59,225 nt of DNA from a virus. The stretch spans positions 1 through 59,225 of the IMG/VR virus record IMGVR_UViG_3300021437_000024; one strand, 5' to 3'. The position numbers and the translations under genes are program-made. Below, piece by piece: positions 45,778 through 54,684 of this stretch (positions within the stretch are counted from its first letter, which is position 1; every line of letters begins with the position of its first letter). The notes under the pieces are model-generated. The model saw only the letters and a list, made by a program, of their open reading frames with translations. It did not search any database and was not told the origin of the DNA.

Positions 45778-46845
45778 ATGAAAATTTATCTAGTTGGCGG
45801 TGCTGTCCGCGATATGCTGATGGGGCTGGAACCTAATGACCGAGATTATGTGGTTGTTGGTTCCTCACCAAACGAAATGTTAGACTTGGGATATACCCAA
45901 GTCGGCGCGGATTTTCCTGTATTCCTACACCCAGATACTGGAGAAGAATACGCTCTCGCCCGTAGTGAACGTAAGATCGGACCGGGGTATCTTGGCTTCG
46001 AGACTCAATTCGACTCGACGGTTACTCTTGAGCAAGATTTGGAGCGGCGCGATTTCACAATGAATGCGATTGCAATGGATATTGAATCTAAAGAGATCAT
46101 TGATCCATTCTGCGGCCAACTGGATATTAAAAATAAAATCATTAGACATACAAGCCCCGCTTTTGATGAAGACCCACTACGAGTCATTAGAGCTGCTAGA
46201 TTTTACACAAAATATAATGGTTTTAGAATAGATACAAACACATTTAGATTGTGTAAATCTATAGCCGAATCCCGCTCACTTAACGAAATTAGTGATGAGC
46301 GATTTTGGGCAGAATTTAAAAAGGTTAATTCAAAAAACTTGGTTAATTTCTTTTCTGTGCTTTTTGCATTTGGAGTTTTCGACCACTGTGATATGTTCAA
46401 AGATACATTTGGTGAAACAGATTTGTATGTTTTTGATGATATGTCTCATAATTTGTCACACATTAATAGACTGAACATTTTTGTGGCGAGAATTGCTTAC
46501 AGATGTAATGCAAAACTAACACGGCCTTCAGTACCATCAGATGTCCGTTGGTTGATGAGTATCTTAAAATCTAACTATAATCTTTTATATAATGCGGATG
46601 AAGCAGTTGATTTTATCTCACATGCAAGAGGTTGGTTTGATATTGAGCGTTTAGTTATTGCTAGACTAGCTTTGCCTTACTGTGCTTTTTCATTAGAAGA
46701 ACTTATGATCATTGTTGCAAGAACTTCAAAAATTGATACCTCGTGTGCAATTGATTCTTCATTGAGAAAACTAGAAGGTAAAGAAATTGGTGATTGGATT
46801 AGAAATGAACGCATTAAAATTACCGAAAATATTTTGAAAGGTTAA
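45778..46845 (+). CDS. cca: CCA-adding tRNA nucleotidyltransferase
   Basis: 355 residues. The N-terminal class II nucleotidyltransferase is clear: YLVGGAVRDMLMG, NDRDYVVVG (catalytic D-x-D), EYALARSERKIG, then the neck RRDFTMNAIAM, DPLRVIRAARF and ERFWAEFKK. It repairs or adds the tRNA 3' CCA. At least two phage tRNAs (Tyr, Cys) lack an encoded CCA, giving it work to do. The C-terminal part is diverged. Confidence 0.92.
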   Translation: MKIYLVGGAVRDMLMGLEPNDRDYVVVGSSPNEMLDLGYTQVGADFPVFLHPDTGEEYALARSERKIGPGYLGFETQFDSTVTLEQDLERRDFTMNAIAMDIESKEIIDPFCGQLDIKNKIIRHTSPAFDEDPLRVIRAARFYTKYNGFRIDTNTFRLCKSIAESRSLNEISDERFWAEFKKVNSKNLVNFFSVLFAFGVFDHCDMFKDTFGETDLYVFDDMSHNLSHINRLNIFVARIAYRCNAKLTRPSVPSDVRWLMSILKSNYNLLYNADEAVDFISHARGWFDIERLVIARLALPYCAFSLEELMIIVARTSKIDTSCAIDSSLRKLEGKEIGDWIRNERIKITENILKG

Positions 46846-46847
46846 TT

Positions 46848-47246
46848 ATGAATACTGAAAAAATTCTAGTTGGTTCTCGTCGTATTTTTCTGAGTGTTCA
46901 AGAAGGTACTGACTATGATTATATGATGGCCAATAATGAAGCTAATCTTAAAACACTTGCTGAAGCTGGATACAAAGAGAAACGGATGTACGAATATCTC
47001 GATGAATTCACTGAAGGTGTTTTTGAGAAAATTATTTTCTCCGAAAATCCCAATATTCCGGATAAGAAAATCCAAGTTACCATTAAAAATCCAGAATATT
47101 TTGAGGGTTTGAAAATCTTCTGGGATTTTATGGCCGCCAATCCAGAGTTATTTGATCGAAAGGTTTGGAAATCATCTAAGGAATATCCAAAGGATTCAGC
47201 ACAGATTCAGGCCTATATTGAAAATTTTGTCCACACTGTACTATAA
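46848..47246 (+). CDS. Hypothetical, possible degenerate nucleotidyltransferase
   Basis: 132 residues, two bases after cca. VGSRRIFLSVQEGTDYDYMM recalls the G-S-R...D-x-D start of small nucleotidyltransferases, but the rest is too short for a full domain. Acidic helical C-terminus. The link to tRNA is only by position. Confidence 0.55.
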   Translation: MNTEKILVGSRRIFLSVQEGTDYDYMMANNEANLKTLAEAGYKEKRMYEYLDEFTEGVFEKIIFSENPNIPDKKIQVTIKNPEYFEGLKIFWDFMAANPELFDRKVWKSSKEYPKDSAQIQAYIENFVHTVL

Positions 47247-47581
47247 TGTTTGAAATTCTATCCACAATTCGTGAAGCTCGAAAGATTGCAATAGTTAAAG
47301 GCATCGAGAAAAAGGAAGCTGCTCAAAAGAAAAAGATCGCTAAACTCTTCAATGATCGCTATACATATAATAAAGAGTACCTTGGTAAAGGTGAGTGGAT
47401 GCCATCTGAAGGTAATTCATTTTATGGTCTCGGTGTGAAAAAAGACTATGCTTGGATGTGTCCCGATTGTAATAAGATTCATCGCCCTACTGGGTGTACG
47501 GTCTTTACGGGACTACAATACCCGGCTTGTTGCTCGTATTATCAAGGTGATAGGCTGTACGCGGGAATCAAAACTCCCTGA
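47246..47581 (+). CDS. Zinc-ribbon-like protein, unknown
   Basis: 111 residues. A basic helical N-terminus (KGIEKKEAAQKKKIAKLF) is followed by CPDCNKIHRPTGC and later CC, a likely zinc site. No family recognised. Stop-start overlap with the previous gene. Confidence 0.65.
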   Translation: MFEILSTIREARKIAIVKGIEKKEAAQKKKIAKLFNDRYTYNKEYLGKGEWMPSEGNSFYGLGVKKDYAWMCPDCNKIHRPTGCTVFTGLQYPACCSYYQGDRLYAGIKTP

Positions 47582-47610
47582 TTTACTTTTATTATTTTCC
47601 GTGGTATAAT
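47582..47610 (+). promoter_or_regulatory. Early-type promoter
   Basis: TTTACT, 17 nt beginning TTTATTATT, TATAAT. Drives 47637 onward. Confidence 0.85.
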
Positions 47611-47636
47611 TATTCCATAGTAACACGGGGTAGTAA

Positions 47637-47909
47637 ATGTTTACAGCTTATTTGATCGGTTTTTTTGCAATTTTGGTCGTAGCAGCCATTCGCAATCTTC
47701 AAGAAAATATCCGTGTTATTTTGGCACTGGCTATTTTCTGGCCACTGACCGTATTGTTTACTATTTTTGATTTATCTCTGACCGCAATTGGTTGGGATTT
47801 TGATTTCAAAACTAGCACTAATTTCTTTGGTTTTCGTAAACCATTAAATAAAACCGGTTTTGCCATTACCATCATGAAGATTGAGTTTCAATTCTGGAGC
47901 AAGAAATGA
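47637..47909 (+). CDS. Small membrane protein, unknown
   Basis: 90 residues with two hydrophobic segments (residues 2-17 and about 27-55). Could be an inner membrane protein such as a holin-like or exclusion factor; nothing decides this. Overlaps the P-loop gene. Confidence 0.65.
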   Translation: MFTAYLIGFFAILVVAAIRNLQENIRVILALAIFWPLTVLFTIFDLSLTAIGWDFDFKTSTNFFGFRKPLNKTGFAITIMKIEFQFWSKK

Positions 47910-48325
47910 CATCATTGACTATTATCCGCGGTGTACCTGGTTCTGGTAAGTCTACCCTTGCCAAAAAGTTGCAAAAGGCAATGGGTACTATGACTACTGA
48001 TCACTTTGAAGCAGACCAGTTCTTCATTGTTGATGGCGTTTATAAGTATGACGGTATGAAAATAGGTGCTGCGCACGAGTGGTGCCAAAAGCAGGTTGAT
48101 GATGCTCTATTCTATAAGCGCGATGTAATTGTGTCTAACACTTTCACCACCATTAAGGAAATGAAGGCATATTTTGAAATGGCCAAGACCCACGGTGTTG
48201 TGCCACAAGTTATTCACTGCCAGAATGAGTACGGTTCTGTTCATGGTGTTCCGGAAGCAGTAATGGGTAAAATGCGCGAACGTTTCACATATGATCTGTC
48301 TTCACTTTACGGAATTTTAAAATGA
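47906..48325 (+). CDS. P-loop kinase-like ATPase
   Basis: 139 residues. Walker A RGVPGSGKSTLAKKLQ at residues 6-21, DHFEADQFF next, and VIVSNTFTTIKEMKAYF as the second strand: the AAA_33 / polynucleotide-kinase-like group. Substrate unknown; RNA or DNA 5'-OH ends or nucleosides are options. Confidence 0.85.
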   Translation: MTSLTIIRGVPGSGKSTLAKKLQKAMGTMTTDHFEADQFFIVDGVYKYDGMKIGAAHEWCQKQVDDALFYKRDVIVSNTFTTIKEMKAYFEMAKTHGVVPQVIHCQNEYGSVHGVPEAVMGKMRERFTYDLSSLYGILK

Positions 48326-48507
48326 ACACAGTATTGGTCTGGCTGCTTGTGAGTCTTCCAACCAGCGCTAGTCTCACACCAGTAACATTGGTTGAGCGAT
48401 TTGCTTCAGTAGAAGAATGTCAACGTGTTTCTAAAGTATTAATCGAATCAGATTCTTATAATAGAGTAAAACTGCGCTGCATTCAGGCCATGGTGGTAAA
48501 ATCATGA
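48322..48507 (+). CDS. Small secreted or membrane peptide
   Basis: 61 residues with a hydrophobic start (VLVWLLVSLPTSASL) like a signal peptide. Two Cys later may form a bond. No family recognised. Confidence 0.6.
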   Translation: MNTVLVWLLVSLPTSASLTPVTLVERFASVEECQRVSKVLIESDSYNRVKLRCIQAMVVKS

Positions 48508-49166
48508 AAGTAAATATTGGACAACACGTTAACTGGCTTGGTCCATATCAAATCGCAGAGAAACTTCTATTCTGGATTCCTAAATATGATGAAAATTATA
48601 AACGGAATAAAACAGTCTGGAATTTTGGTGAATGGCTAGCAGAGAATAAAGATGGAACATCAACATATCTTGCAAGACTATGTGAGTGGTATCACTCTAA
48701 AAAGAAAAGAAAAATCAAAGTCCGGATTGACAACTATGATGTTTGGAATTTGGATTCTACTCTTGCGTTCATTATTCTTCCCGCGCTCCAAAGACTGAAG
48801 GAAGTCAAATCTGGTGGACCATTTACAGATGATGCAGATGTCCCAGAGAATCTTCGTAGCACTGCTGCAAAACCTAAAGAAAATGAATACGATACCGATG
48901 AATTTCATTTTGCTCGATGGGAGTGGATTCTCGACGAAATGATCTGGGCGTTTTCTCAGATTAATAGTAACTGGGAAGATCAATATCGTATTGGTGAAAT
49001 TGATCATGTTTTTGTTGACTCTGAAGATCATCCAGGTTGTAGTAAATTAACACACGGCCCAAATCACACATATCAATGTGATTATGATGGAATACGAAAA
49101 CATCAAGACCGTATTAGTAATGGAACTCGACTTTTTGGAAAATATTATCTTAACTTGTGGGATTAA
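48504..49166 (+). CDS. Conserved phage protein, unknown
   Basis: 220 residues. KVRIDNYDVWNLDSTLAFIILPALQRLKEV and FTDDADVPENLRS are a pattern I have seen in hypothetical proteins of T4-like phages; WILDEMIWAFSQI follows. No function known to me. Confidence 0.75.
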   Translation: MKVNIGQHVNWLGPYQIAEKLLFWIPKYDENYKRNKTVWNFGEWLAENKDGTSTYLARLCEWYHSKKKRKIKVRIDNYDVWNLDSTLAFIILPALQRLKEVKSGGPFTDDADVPENLRSTAAKPKENEYDTDEFHFARWEWILDEMIWAFSQINSNWEDQYRIGEIDHVFVDSEDHPGCSKLTHGPNHTYQCDYDGIRKHQDRISNGTRLFGKYYLNLWD

Positions 49167-49168
49167 TT

Positions 49169-49480
49169 ATGGGATACTATACTGATTTTAAACTGTCGTC
49201 TAAAGATACAGATATTGAAAGTTTCATTGATCTTATTAAAGACGCCACAGATTATACGTTTTATATTCACAATGGTTCTTTAACCCTAAATGGTAAATGG
49301 TATGAGTGGAAAGAACACATGATATCATTTTCCAAACGATTTCCGAATTATCTCTTTAAACTTGAGGGTGAAGGGGAAGAATCCGGTGATATTTGGGTTG
49401 CATATTTTAAAAATGGTAAAATACAACTATGTCGAGCCATGATTACATTTGAAGATTTTGATGAGGCTAAATTGAAATGA
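49169..49480 (+). CDS. Hypothetical protein
   Basis: 103 residues from ATG 49169. DFKLSSKDTDIESFIDLI and WYEWKEHMISFSKRFPNYLFKLEGEGEESGD-type strands suggest an alpha/beta fold. Unknown. Confidence 0.7.
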   Translation: MGYYTDFKLSSKDTDIESFIDLIKDATDYTFYIHNGSLTLNGKWYEWKEHMISFSKRFPNYLFKLEGEGEESGDIWVAYFKNGKIQLCRAMITFEDFDEAKLK

Positions 49481-49905
49481 GTGATAAACTAACACCACTG
49501 CAACAACAGTTGCTAGATCGAGCAGATGCAATTTTTGATGCTGTTAAAAACGCAACAGAGAAAGCAGTTGATTTTGCTGCAACACAACTTCCTGATATTG
49601 CAATTCAGTATATTACTTTCTATCGAACAGTTTATACGGTACAATTAGCAATTGGATTGATTTTATTCATCTTTGGTTTGTATTGTATCTTCCGTGTTGG
49701 TATATTTGATTCATGGAAACGCGGTAAAGACAAATGGGGTTATTGGGCTGACTTCCGCCAGGGTGCTATGGGGATGGGTGTTATTTCAACACTGGTTGGT
49801 TTTTTGATCACTATTTTTAACTTTAGAGACACAGTGATGGTATGGTTTGCACCAAAGATTTTTCTGATCAACACTATTAGCGAACTAATTAAAAAGGTAA
49901 CATAA
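49477..49905 (+). CDS. Membrane protein, unknown
   Basis: 142 residues. An amphipathic helical start, then two hydrophobic segments (about residues 54-76 and 96-115). Two-segment topology would suit a holin, but no lysis genes lie nearby. Overlaps its upstream neighbour by 4 bases. Confidence 0.68.
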   Translation: MSDKLTPLQQQLLDRADAIFDAVKNATEKAVDFAATQLPDIAIQYITFYRTVYTVQLAIGLILFIFGLYCIFRVGIFDSWKRGKDKWGYWADFRQGAMGMGVISTLVGFLITIFNFRDTVMVWFAPKIFLINTISELIKKVT

Positions 49906-50811
49906 ATGGGAATTGTGACAGGTAAGGAAGGTATTAGCGCGAAGGTTATTCTGGATTCTATTTCTCGGGATAATGTACGTATTACAACCTTGGAGTTGGA
50001 ATATCCTCGCTTTATTCACAGTGAGTTGATGACTCACCGAATGTTGAGTAAGAATTGTGCTTCAAGTCGTGCTATTCCAGTCGAGCGTGTACTAGAACAA
50101 ATTAGAGATAATCCTGCAATGCCAGTTTGGTGGGGTAAAAATCAACCTGGTATGTCTGCTAAGGAAGAACTAACCGGCGGTGAATTGGAACTCGCCCGCC
50201 AAGGTTGGATCGAATCTGCAAAACAGGCAGCATGGTTTGCAAAATCTCTAATGGATAATGGTTTGCATAAACAAATCACTAACCGGATCACAGAACCGTG
50301 GCAACGGATGAAAACTGTTATAACTGGAACCGAGTGGACTAATCTGCTGTGGCTACGTGATCATGAGGACGCGCAACCAGAATTTGGTGAACTTGCTAAG
50401 TGTATTACAAAGGCGTTTAATTATTCGGAACCGCGACACACTTTTGCCGGGTCATGGCATCTTCCATATGTCGAGTCAATTCCAACTTGCGATGATACAT
50501 TCTTGTATTACAACGGGCCCGATCTTATTTCACTTGAAGATGCAAAGAAGGTATCTGCCTCGTGTTGCGCACAGGTATCTTATCGCCGTCTAGATGATAC
50601 TCTCGAAAAGGCTAAATTAGTTTACGATCGTTTAGTATCAGCTTCACGTGTACACGCCAGTCCATTTGAACACCAGGCAACACCAATACTTCCCAGTGAT
50701 AAACTAGGAACACCCGGTGTAACACATATAACGGAAAATTCTGTTTGGTCAGGTAATTTCCGTGGATGGATTCAACATCGTCAGCTGATCAAGGGTCATT
50801 CAGTCTGGTAA
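49906..50811 (+). CDS. thyX: FAD-dependent thymidylate synthase ThyX
   Basis: 301 residues. The ThyX signature R-H-R-x-x-S-x-N-x-x-S-x-R appears as THRMLSKNCASSRAIPVER (Thr for the first Arg). Makes dTMP from dUMP with folate and FAD. It starts directly after the previous stop. The C-terminal RGWIQHRQLIKGHSVW is also ThyX-like. Confidence 0.9.
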   Translation: MGIVTGKEGISAKVILDSISRDNVRITTLELEYPRFIHSELMTHRMLSKNCASSRAIPVERVLEQIRDNPAMPVWWGKNQPGMSAKEELTGGELELARQGWIESAKQAAWFAKSLMDNGLHKQITNRITEPWQRMKTVITGTEWTNLLWLRDHEDAQPEFGELAKCITKAFNYSEPRHTFAGSWHLPYVESIPTCDDTFLYYNGPDLISLEDAKKVSASCCAQVSYRRLDDTLEKAKLVYDRLVSASRVHASPFEHQATPILPSDKLGTPGVTHITENSVWSGNFRGWIQHRQLIKGHSVW

Positions 50812-50821
50812 TAAATAGTAG

Positions 50822-51130
50822 ATGCACAATAAAATCCCGGCGATGTCATTTGAAAATTTGACATCATTGGTTGAACTGCATGCCTATCCACAGATTGTGA
50901 AATACGTTGAAGATAATTGGGGTACAGTTCGACTAAAAAATTATTTTGAAGAACTAATGCAAGATACAAGAGGTGGAACTCGTAAAGGTTTTCCCGCCCA
51001 AGTGTCAGCGGCTATTCTGTCTCTGTCTCTTGCTAATCTCTTTGTGCTAGAATGTGAAGGTATTACATTCGACGACCCAGATGATACTGGGTTTGCTAAT
51101 ACAAAATGGGAATTACCTAAAAACTTCTGA
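50822..51130 (+). CDS. Hypothetical protein
   Basis: 102 residues after an AATAAATA box. Contains QDTRGGTRKGFPAQVSAAILSL and an acidic DDPDDTG turn. No family recognised. Confidence 0.68.
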   Translation: MHNKIPAMSFENLTSLVELHAYPQIVKYVEDNWGTVRLKNYFEELMQDTRGGTRKGFPAQVSAAILSLSLANLFVLECEGITFDDPDDTGFANTKWELPKNF

Positions 51131-51159
51131 TTTACTTTTATTCCAAGTTGGTATATAAT
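51131..51159 (+). promoter_or_regulatory. Early-type promoter
   Basis: TTTACT, 17 nt beginning TTTATTCC, TATAAT. Drives the small-gene run from 51185. Confidence 0.82.
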
Positions 51160-51184
51160 TACTCTATATTAACAAGGAGCTGAA

Positions 51185-51334
51185 ATGGAAACGATTTTTG
51201 CTGTGGTATTTGAAACTGGCTATGTGACCAAAATCCTTTTCGAGGGTACTAAGACCGAGTGCCAAGCGTTTATTAACGATAATCCCGAAATGTGCTCCAC
51301 CTATACATTTGTACAGGAACTTGAACTGGTATGA
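51185..51334 (+). CDS. Small protein (49 aa), unknown
   Basis: AAGGAG before the ATG, right after an early-type promoter. FAVVFETGYVTKILFEGTKTE is a beta-type start. Overlaps the next frame by 4 bases. Confidence 0.6.
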   Translation: METIFAVVFETGYVTKILFEGTKTECQAFINDNPEMCSTYTFVQELELV

Positions 51335-51429
51335 ACCACCCACTTGAATTGATCGACTATATCGCCATTGCTGGCGGTGTAATTTTATCTGTGTATTTGA
51401 TTTATCGTTCTTTGAAGGAAATGAAATGA
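51331..51429 (+). CDS. Single-pass membrane peptide (32 aa)
   Basis: Start overlaps the previous stop (ATGA) and its stop overlaps the next start. AIAGGVILSVYLIY is a membrane segment. Confidence 0.5.
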   Translation: MNHPLELIDYIAIAGGVILSVYLIYRSLKEMK

Positions 51430-51632
51430 GTGATGATTCTGTTGCAACTGTTTTTGCTGGTAGTATTGTACTTGCTGTGGTTATTTTACTACAAGTGTGG
51501 GCAGAGTCTGCATCTTGCACTTCAAAATATTCCACGTACGGTGAAACCAGTTACGGTCCAATCCAGGGTTGTATGGTTAAACTGAAAAAGGATGGCCGCA
51601 TGGTTCCCGCAGAAACTATTCGCGAGATTTAA
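51426..51632 (+). CDS. Small membrane-anchored peptide, unknown
   Basis: 68 residues: hydrophobic VFAGSIVLAVVILLQVW near the N-terminus, then a Cys-containing soluble part. Coupled to its neighbours by 4-base overlap. Confidence 0.6.
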   Translation: MSDDSVATVFAGSIVLAVVILLQVWAESASCTSKYSTYGETSYGPIQGCMVKLKKDGRMVPAETIREI

Positions 51633-51633
51633 A

Positions 51634-52383
51634 ATGGGACACGGCACACATTGTAACCAAGGTGAATATCTTGGTGGTTGTAAGTATGGTGAGGCATCTA
51701 CATGCCCTGAATTGAATAAGAAAGATGATATGAATATTCCTGAAAATACCCCGATTTCTGTATTCTTTTGGCCTAATCTACCAAATAAAAAGACTCTCGA
51801 TGAGTTTACTTTTGGCAAAACACCGGCGGCCCGCTATTTGGTTCGTGAGCTGAATAGCCGTGGTCAAGAATCACTAAATCGTTCTATCGGCAAGCGAATT
51901 ACTACGACTGCTGCTATGGTACAGGATTTGCTAGCGTCTTATTACGAAGGTACTTTGTCAGCAAAAACAGTTGCGAACACTTTGCGCTTGATGCGTGAGG
52001 AAATCGTGCGTGAAAATGCAGATGTACTGCCGGGTTATGACGACACTCTACTTGAACACCTGCGCTCCAATGTTCAGATTGGTTATATCAAACAAGGTAT
52101 CCGTCTGTGTACTGTAGCACGTAAAGCAGAACGCGTTATGCAAAGTCCCCTGAAGCGAGCAAGCAACACACGCAAGGTTGGAAACAGTGTTCAGTTTAAA
52201 TTCAAGGATTCAAATACGAATTCTGAATATGTAGCTGGTGCCATGTTCAACGTGAATGGTGAATATCACTTTGCACCAAAGATTTTTAGCACAAATGAAA
52301 TTGCAGATGTGACTCCGGAGATTCTGGAAGCACGGAGTCAAAAGCGTTGTAAACGTCTGAATAAACCTCACACACGAGTATGA
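51634..52383 (+). CDS. Hypothetical protein with Cys-rich start
   Basis: 249 residues from ATG 51634. The N-terminus has HCNQGEYLGGCKYGEASTC, a possible zinc site; the centre is helical (TVANTLRLMREEIVRENADV). An internal ATG at 51730 (MNIPENTP) is an alternative. No family recognised. Confidence 0.7.
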   Translation: MGHGTHCNQGEYLGGCKYGEASTCPELNKKDDMNIPENTPISVFFWPNLPNKKTLDEFTFGKTPAARYLVRELNSRGQESLNRSIGKRITTTAAMVQDLLASYYEGTLSAKTVANTLRLMREEIVRENADVLPGYDDTLLEHLRSNVQIGYIKQGIRLCTVARKAERVMQSPLKRASNTRKVGNSVQFKFKDSNTNSEYVAGAMFNVNGEYHFAPKIFSTNEIADVTPEILEARSQKRCKRLNKPHTRV

Positions 52384-52547
52384 TACTCCGATTTATTCTA
52401 GCTTTAGCATTTTTTAGTGTTTTTGTATACGGTTTTGCTGTATTTCTAAAAACACTAACACCTTCAACCGCTTTGAATTTGTTGAAGGTTGTATCGTGTT
52501 TATTTGTGGGTCTTTTGATCCTTGGTGGTTTGACAGTTATTTTTTAA
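52380..52547 (+). CDS. Small two-segment membrane protein (55 aa)
   Basis: Overlaps the previous stop as ATGA. Almost wholly hydrophobic: residues 4-23 and 33-55 form two membrane segments. Precedes the SPFH lipoprotein by 10 bases and may be its membrane partner (inference). Confidence 0.55.
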   Translation: MILRFILALAFFSVFVYGFAVFLKTLTPSTALNLLKVVSCLFVGLLILGGLTVIF

Positions 52548-52557
52548 TGGAGTTTTT

Positions 52558-53361
52558 ATGCGTAAATTTTTGAGTGGTTTGTCTTTGGTCATTGCTACTA
52601 TTGCTTTGACAGGTTGTATGCGAGTTATCCCGACCGGTGAAGTTGGTTTGCGGGTTGATATGAGCAATCAGGTTCAAGCAACTGAGTTGTCTCCTGGTTC
52701 TTGGAACCAAATTCTCGTTGGTAAGGTTTTGACTTTTCCTGTACGTGAAATCCCAGTTGCAGTAAATGATCGTCACCCGCTGACGGCAGACAATTCTGCT
52801 ATGGGTGATTTTGATGTCACAGTGGTTTATAGTGTTAATCCGTCAAGTGTCTCGGATTTGTACTCTACTAAGAGTAAGGCATTTCACTCGGTTGATCATG
52901 ATGGCGATATTCAGTTGATGCATAATTACATTGAAACACTAATTGTCAATGCAGAAAACGTTGCAGTACGTGAGTATAAATCTCTTGAAATTGCAGATAA
53001 TCGAGAAAAGATTGAACAGAGTATCCGTGCTCATATCGAAAAGGAATTGGTCAACGAAAAACTTGGAAATTCACTGACTATTAACGCTGTACAGATTCGA
53101 TCTGCTATTCCCAATCAAGCAATTTTGGATAGTGCTACTACATACGTCAAGTCTCAGAACGAACTGAAAATTAAGGAAAACGAAGTCAAGTTGGCTAAGT
53201 TGGAATCTGAACGTATGGCGGCTCTAGCAGCAAACAGTACACAATCCATTGCGTATATGAATGCTCAAGCAAATCTGAAGGTAGCCGAAGGTATTGCAGC
53301 TGGTAAGGTGAATACAATTGTTGTCCCGATGGACTTCCGTGGTCAAGTAGTGGTTAAGTGA
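52558..53361 (+). CDS. SPFH/prohibitin-like lipoprotein
   Basis: 267 residues. Signal peptide with lipobox L-T-G-C at 17-20, then an SPFH domain (VIPTGEVGLRVDMSN, FPVREIPVAVNDRHPLTADN, DVTVVYSVNP) and a C-terminal coiled coil rich in Ala/Glu. SPFH proteins form ring-like membrane cages. A lipid anchor instead of a membrane segment is unusual. It might guard the envelope or block superinfection (inference). Confidence 0.85.
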   Translation: MRKFLSGLSLVIATIALTGCMRVIPTGEVGLRVDMSNQVQATELSPGSWNQILVGKVLTFPVREIPVAVNDRHPLTADNSAMGDFDVTVVYSVNPSSVSDLYSTKSKAFHSVDHDGDIQLMHNYIETLIVNAENVAVREYKSLEIADNREKIEQSIRAHIEKELVNEKLGNSLTINAVQIRSAIPNQAILDSATTYVKSQNELKIKENEVKLAKLESERMAALAANSTQSIAYMNAQANLKVAEGIAAGKVNTIVVPMDFRGQVVVK

Positions 53362-53364
53362 TTA

Positions 53365-53393
53365 TTTCGTAATATGCTCAATAGTGATATACT
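53365..53393 (+). promoter_or_regulatory. Possible promoter
   Basis: TTTCGT, 17 nt, TATACT after TGA; before the 53446 gene. Its -10 lies in a near-palindrome CAATAGTGAT. Confidence 0.45.
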
Positions 53394-53445
53394 AGATGAT
53401 AGTGATTTCACTATTGAGTTTTGGTATAAACAAGAAGGAAATAAT

Positions 53446-53802
53446 ATGAGAACAGTAACAATTGCAGTAAGTGATTTGCTTCGTAAGTTGAAAGAGAACC
53501 GCGAGCAACACGTAAAGGACTATAACGAAGCACTTGATGGTTGGAAAATCTTGGTGGCCAAAGAGTTGAAGGAAAAACAAAAGACTCTACAAAAAACCGG
53601 AGATATTTCATTCCAGTTTAAGAGTAACAAACCAACTTCATACGAATCTGAATTTGATGACATCATTGCTATGATGGAATGGACTACGGATAAGGAAGTC
53701 GAACTGGAACAGTCTGATTTTAAGCGTTACGTGCAGAACCAGTGGTCTTGGATGAATTCGTTTACAGCAACAACAATGGCATATAAGGGTATTAAGGGAT
53801 GA
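53446..53802 (+). CDS. Hypothetical helical protein
   Basis: 118 residues from ATG 53446 (AAGGA 6 bases before). Basic helical start (LLRKLKENREQHVKDYNEALD) and Trp-containing end (QNQWSWMNSF). No family recognised. Confidence 0.7.
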   Translation: MRTVTIAVSDLLRKLKENREQHVKDYNEALDGWKILVAKELKEKQKTLQKTGDISFQFKSNKPTSYESEFDDIIAMMEWTTDKEVELEQSDFKRYVQNQWSWMNSFTATTMAYKGIKG

Positions 53803-54197
53803 TTGAACAAATTAAACTGTGGATTTCTAAGGCTGTTCCAGCTCCCACTGAAAAGAATATGAGTGTACAAATTGGTGTACACTTTGAGGAAGTTGCCGAG
53901 ATGATGGAAGCACTTGGGCTCGATGCAACACAAATGCACGAAGTTGCTATGGCGTTTAAAGAAAATCGGAAGACATATGCAGTTAATCGTCAAGAACTTT
54001 TGGATTCTTTGGCTGACCAAGTAGTAACGGCCACCGGCGTTGCGCACATGTTCAATATGGATATTGTAGGTGCATGTGGTGAGGTTAATGCAAGTAACTG
54101 GTCTAAGTTTGTTGATGGCCAACCTATTTTTGACGCAAATGGTAAAATTGCCAAGGGACCATCTTACTTCAAGCCTGATCTAACCAAATTTGTATGA
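53799..54197 (+). CDS. MazG-like nucleotide pyrophosphohydrolase
   Basis: 132 residues. HFEEVAEMMEALGL carries the E-E-x-x-E metal motif, and ELLDSLADQVVTATGVAHMF then GEVNASNWSKF match phage MazG-like all-alpha NTPases. Likely cleans or reshapes nucleotide pools. Overlaps both neighbours by 4 bases. Confidence 0.82.
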   Translation: MIEQIKLWISKAVPAPTEKNMSVQIGVHFEEVAEMMEALGLDATQMHEVAMAFKENRKTYAVNRQELLDSLADQVVTATGVAHMFNMDIVGACGEVNASNWSKFVDGQPIFDANGKIAKGPSYFKPDLTKFV

Positions 54198-54490
54198 GTG
54201 ATGAATTATCTCCCGGCGACCTGGCGCGAATTATCGAATCCACTGACGGAGCGTCTATTGGCGCTATTGTCCAGTGTAGAAACGTGGTTGGCACCCATTC
54301 CCTATTCGGGGTCGTCTGGAGAGTTACTTCACGACAAAAACTTGCAACGGAACACGGTGGAGTTGGATACGAAGCCGATGTTCCAGCAAAATGGTTAAAG
54401 AAAATCAAACCTGGTGAACTTGATTTGGAAAATGAAATAACACACCTAAGGAAATCAGATAAAATATTAGATTTACTAAAGAATATATGA
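54194..54490 (+). CDS. Hypothetical protein
   Basis: 98 residues: LSPGDLARIIESTDGASIGAIVQC looks like an SH3/KOW-type barrel start; helical end. Unknown. Confidence 0.65.
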   Translation: MSDELSPGDLARIIESTDGASIGAIVQCRNVVGTHSLFGVVWRVTSRQKLATEHGGVGYEADVPAKWLKKIKPGELDLENEITHLRKSDKILDLLKNI

Positions 54491-54684
54491 GTAAGAAGTA
54501 CAGTGAAGCGGGTAAAGGCAGTGGACCAAGAAAATCCCGCAATGATGATGCATATCGCGATAATTATGATAAAATATTTGGCTCTCGTAAGGCGCGACAT
54601 GAAAGGTTAGAATTGGAAGAAACTGTACGTCTCTCTGAAGCATTGGACTTATATGAAGACGATTTTGAAGACGATGACGAGTAA
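54487..54684 (+). CDS. Small charged protein, unknown
   Basis: 65 residues, basic start (GKGSGPRKSRNDDAYRDNYDK) and acidic end (YEDDFEDDDE). Probably disordered. Overlaps the next frame. Confidence 0.6.
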   Translation: MSKKYSEAGKGSGPRKSRNDDAYRDNYDKIFGSRKARHERLELEETVRLSEALDLYEDDFEDDDE

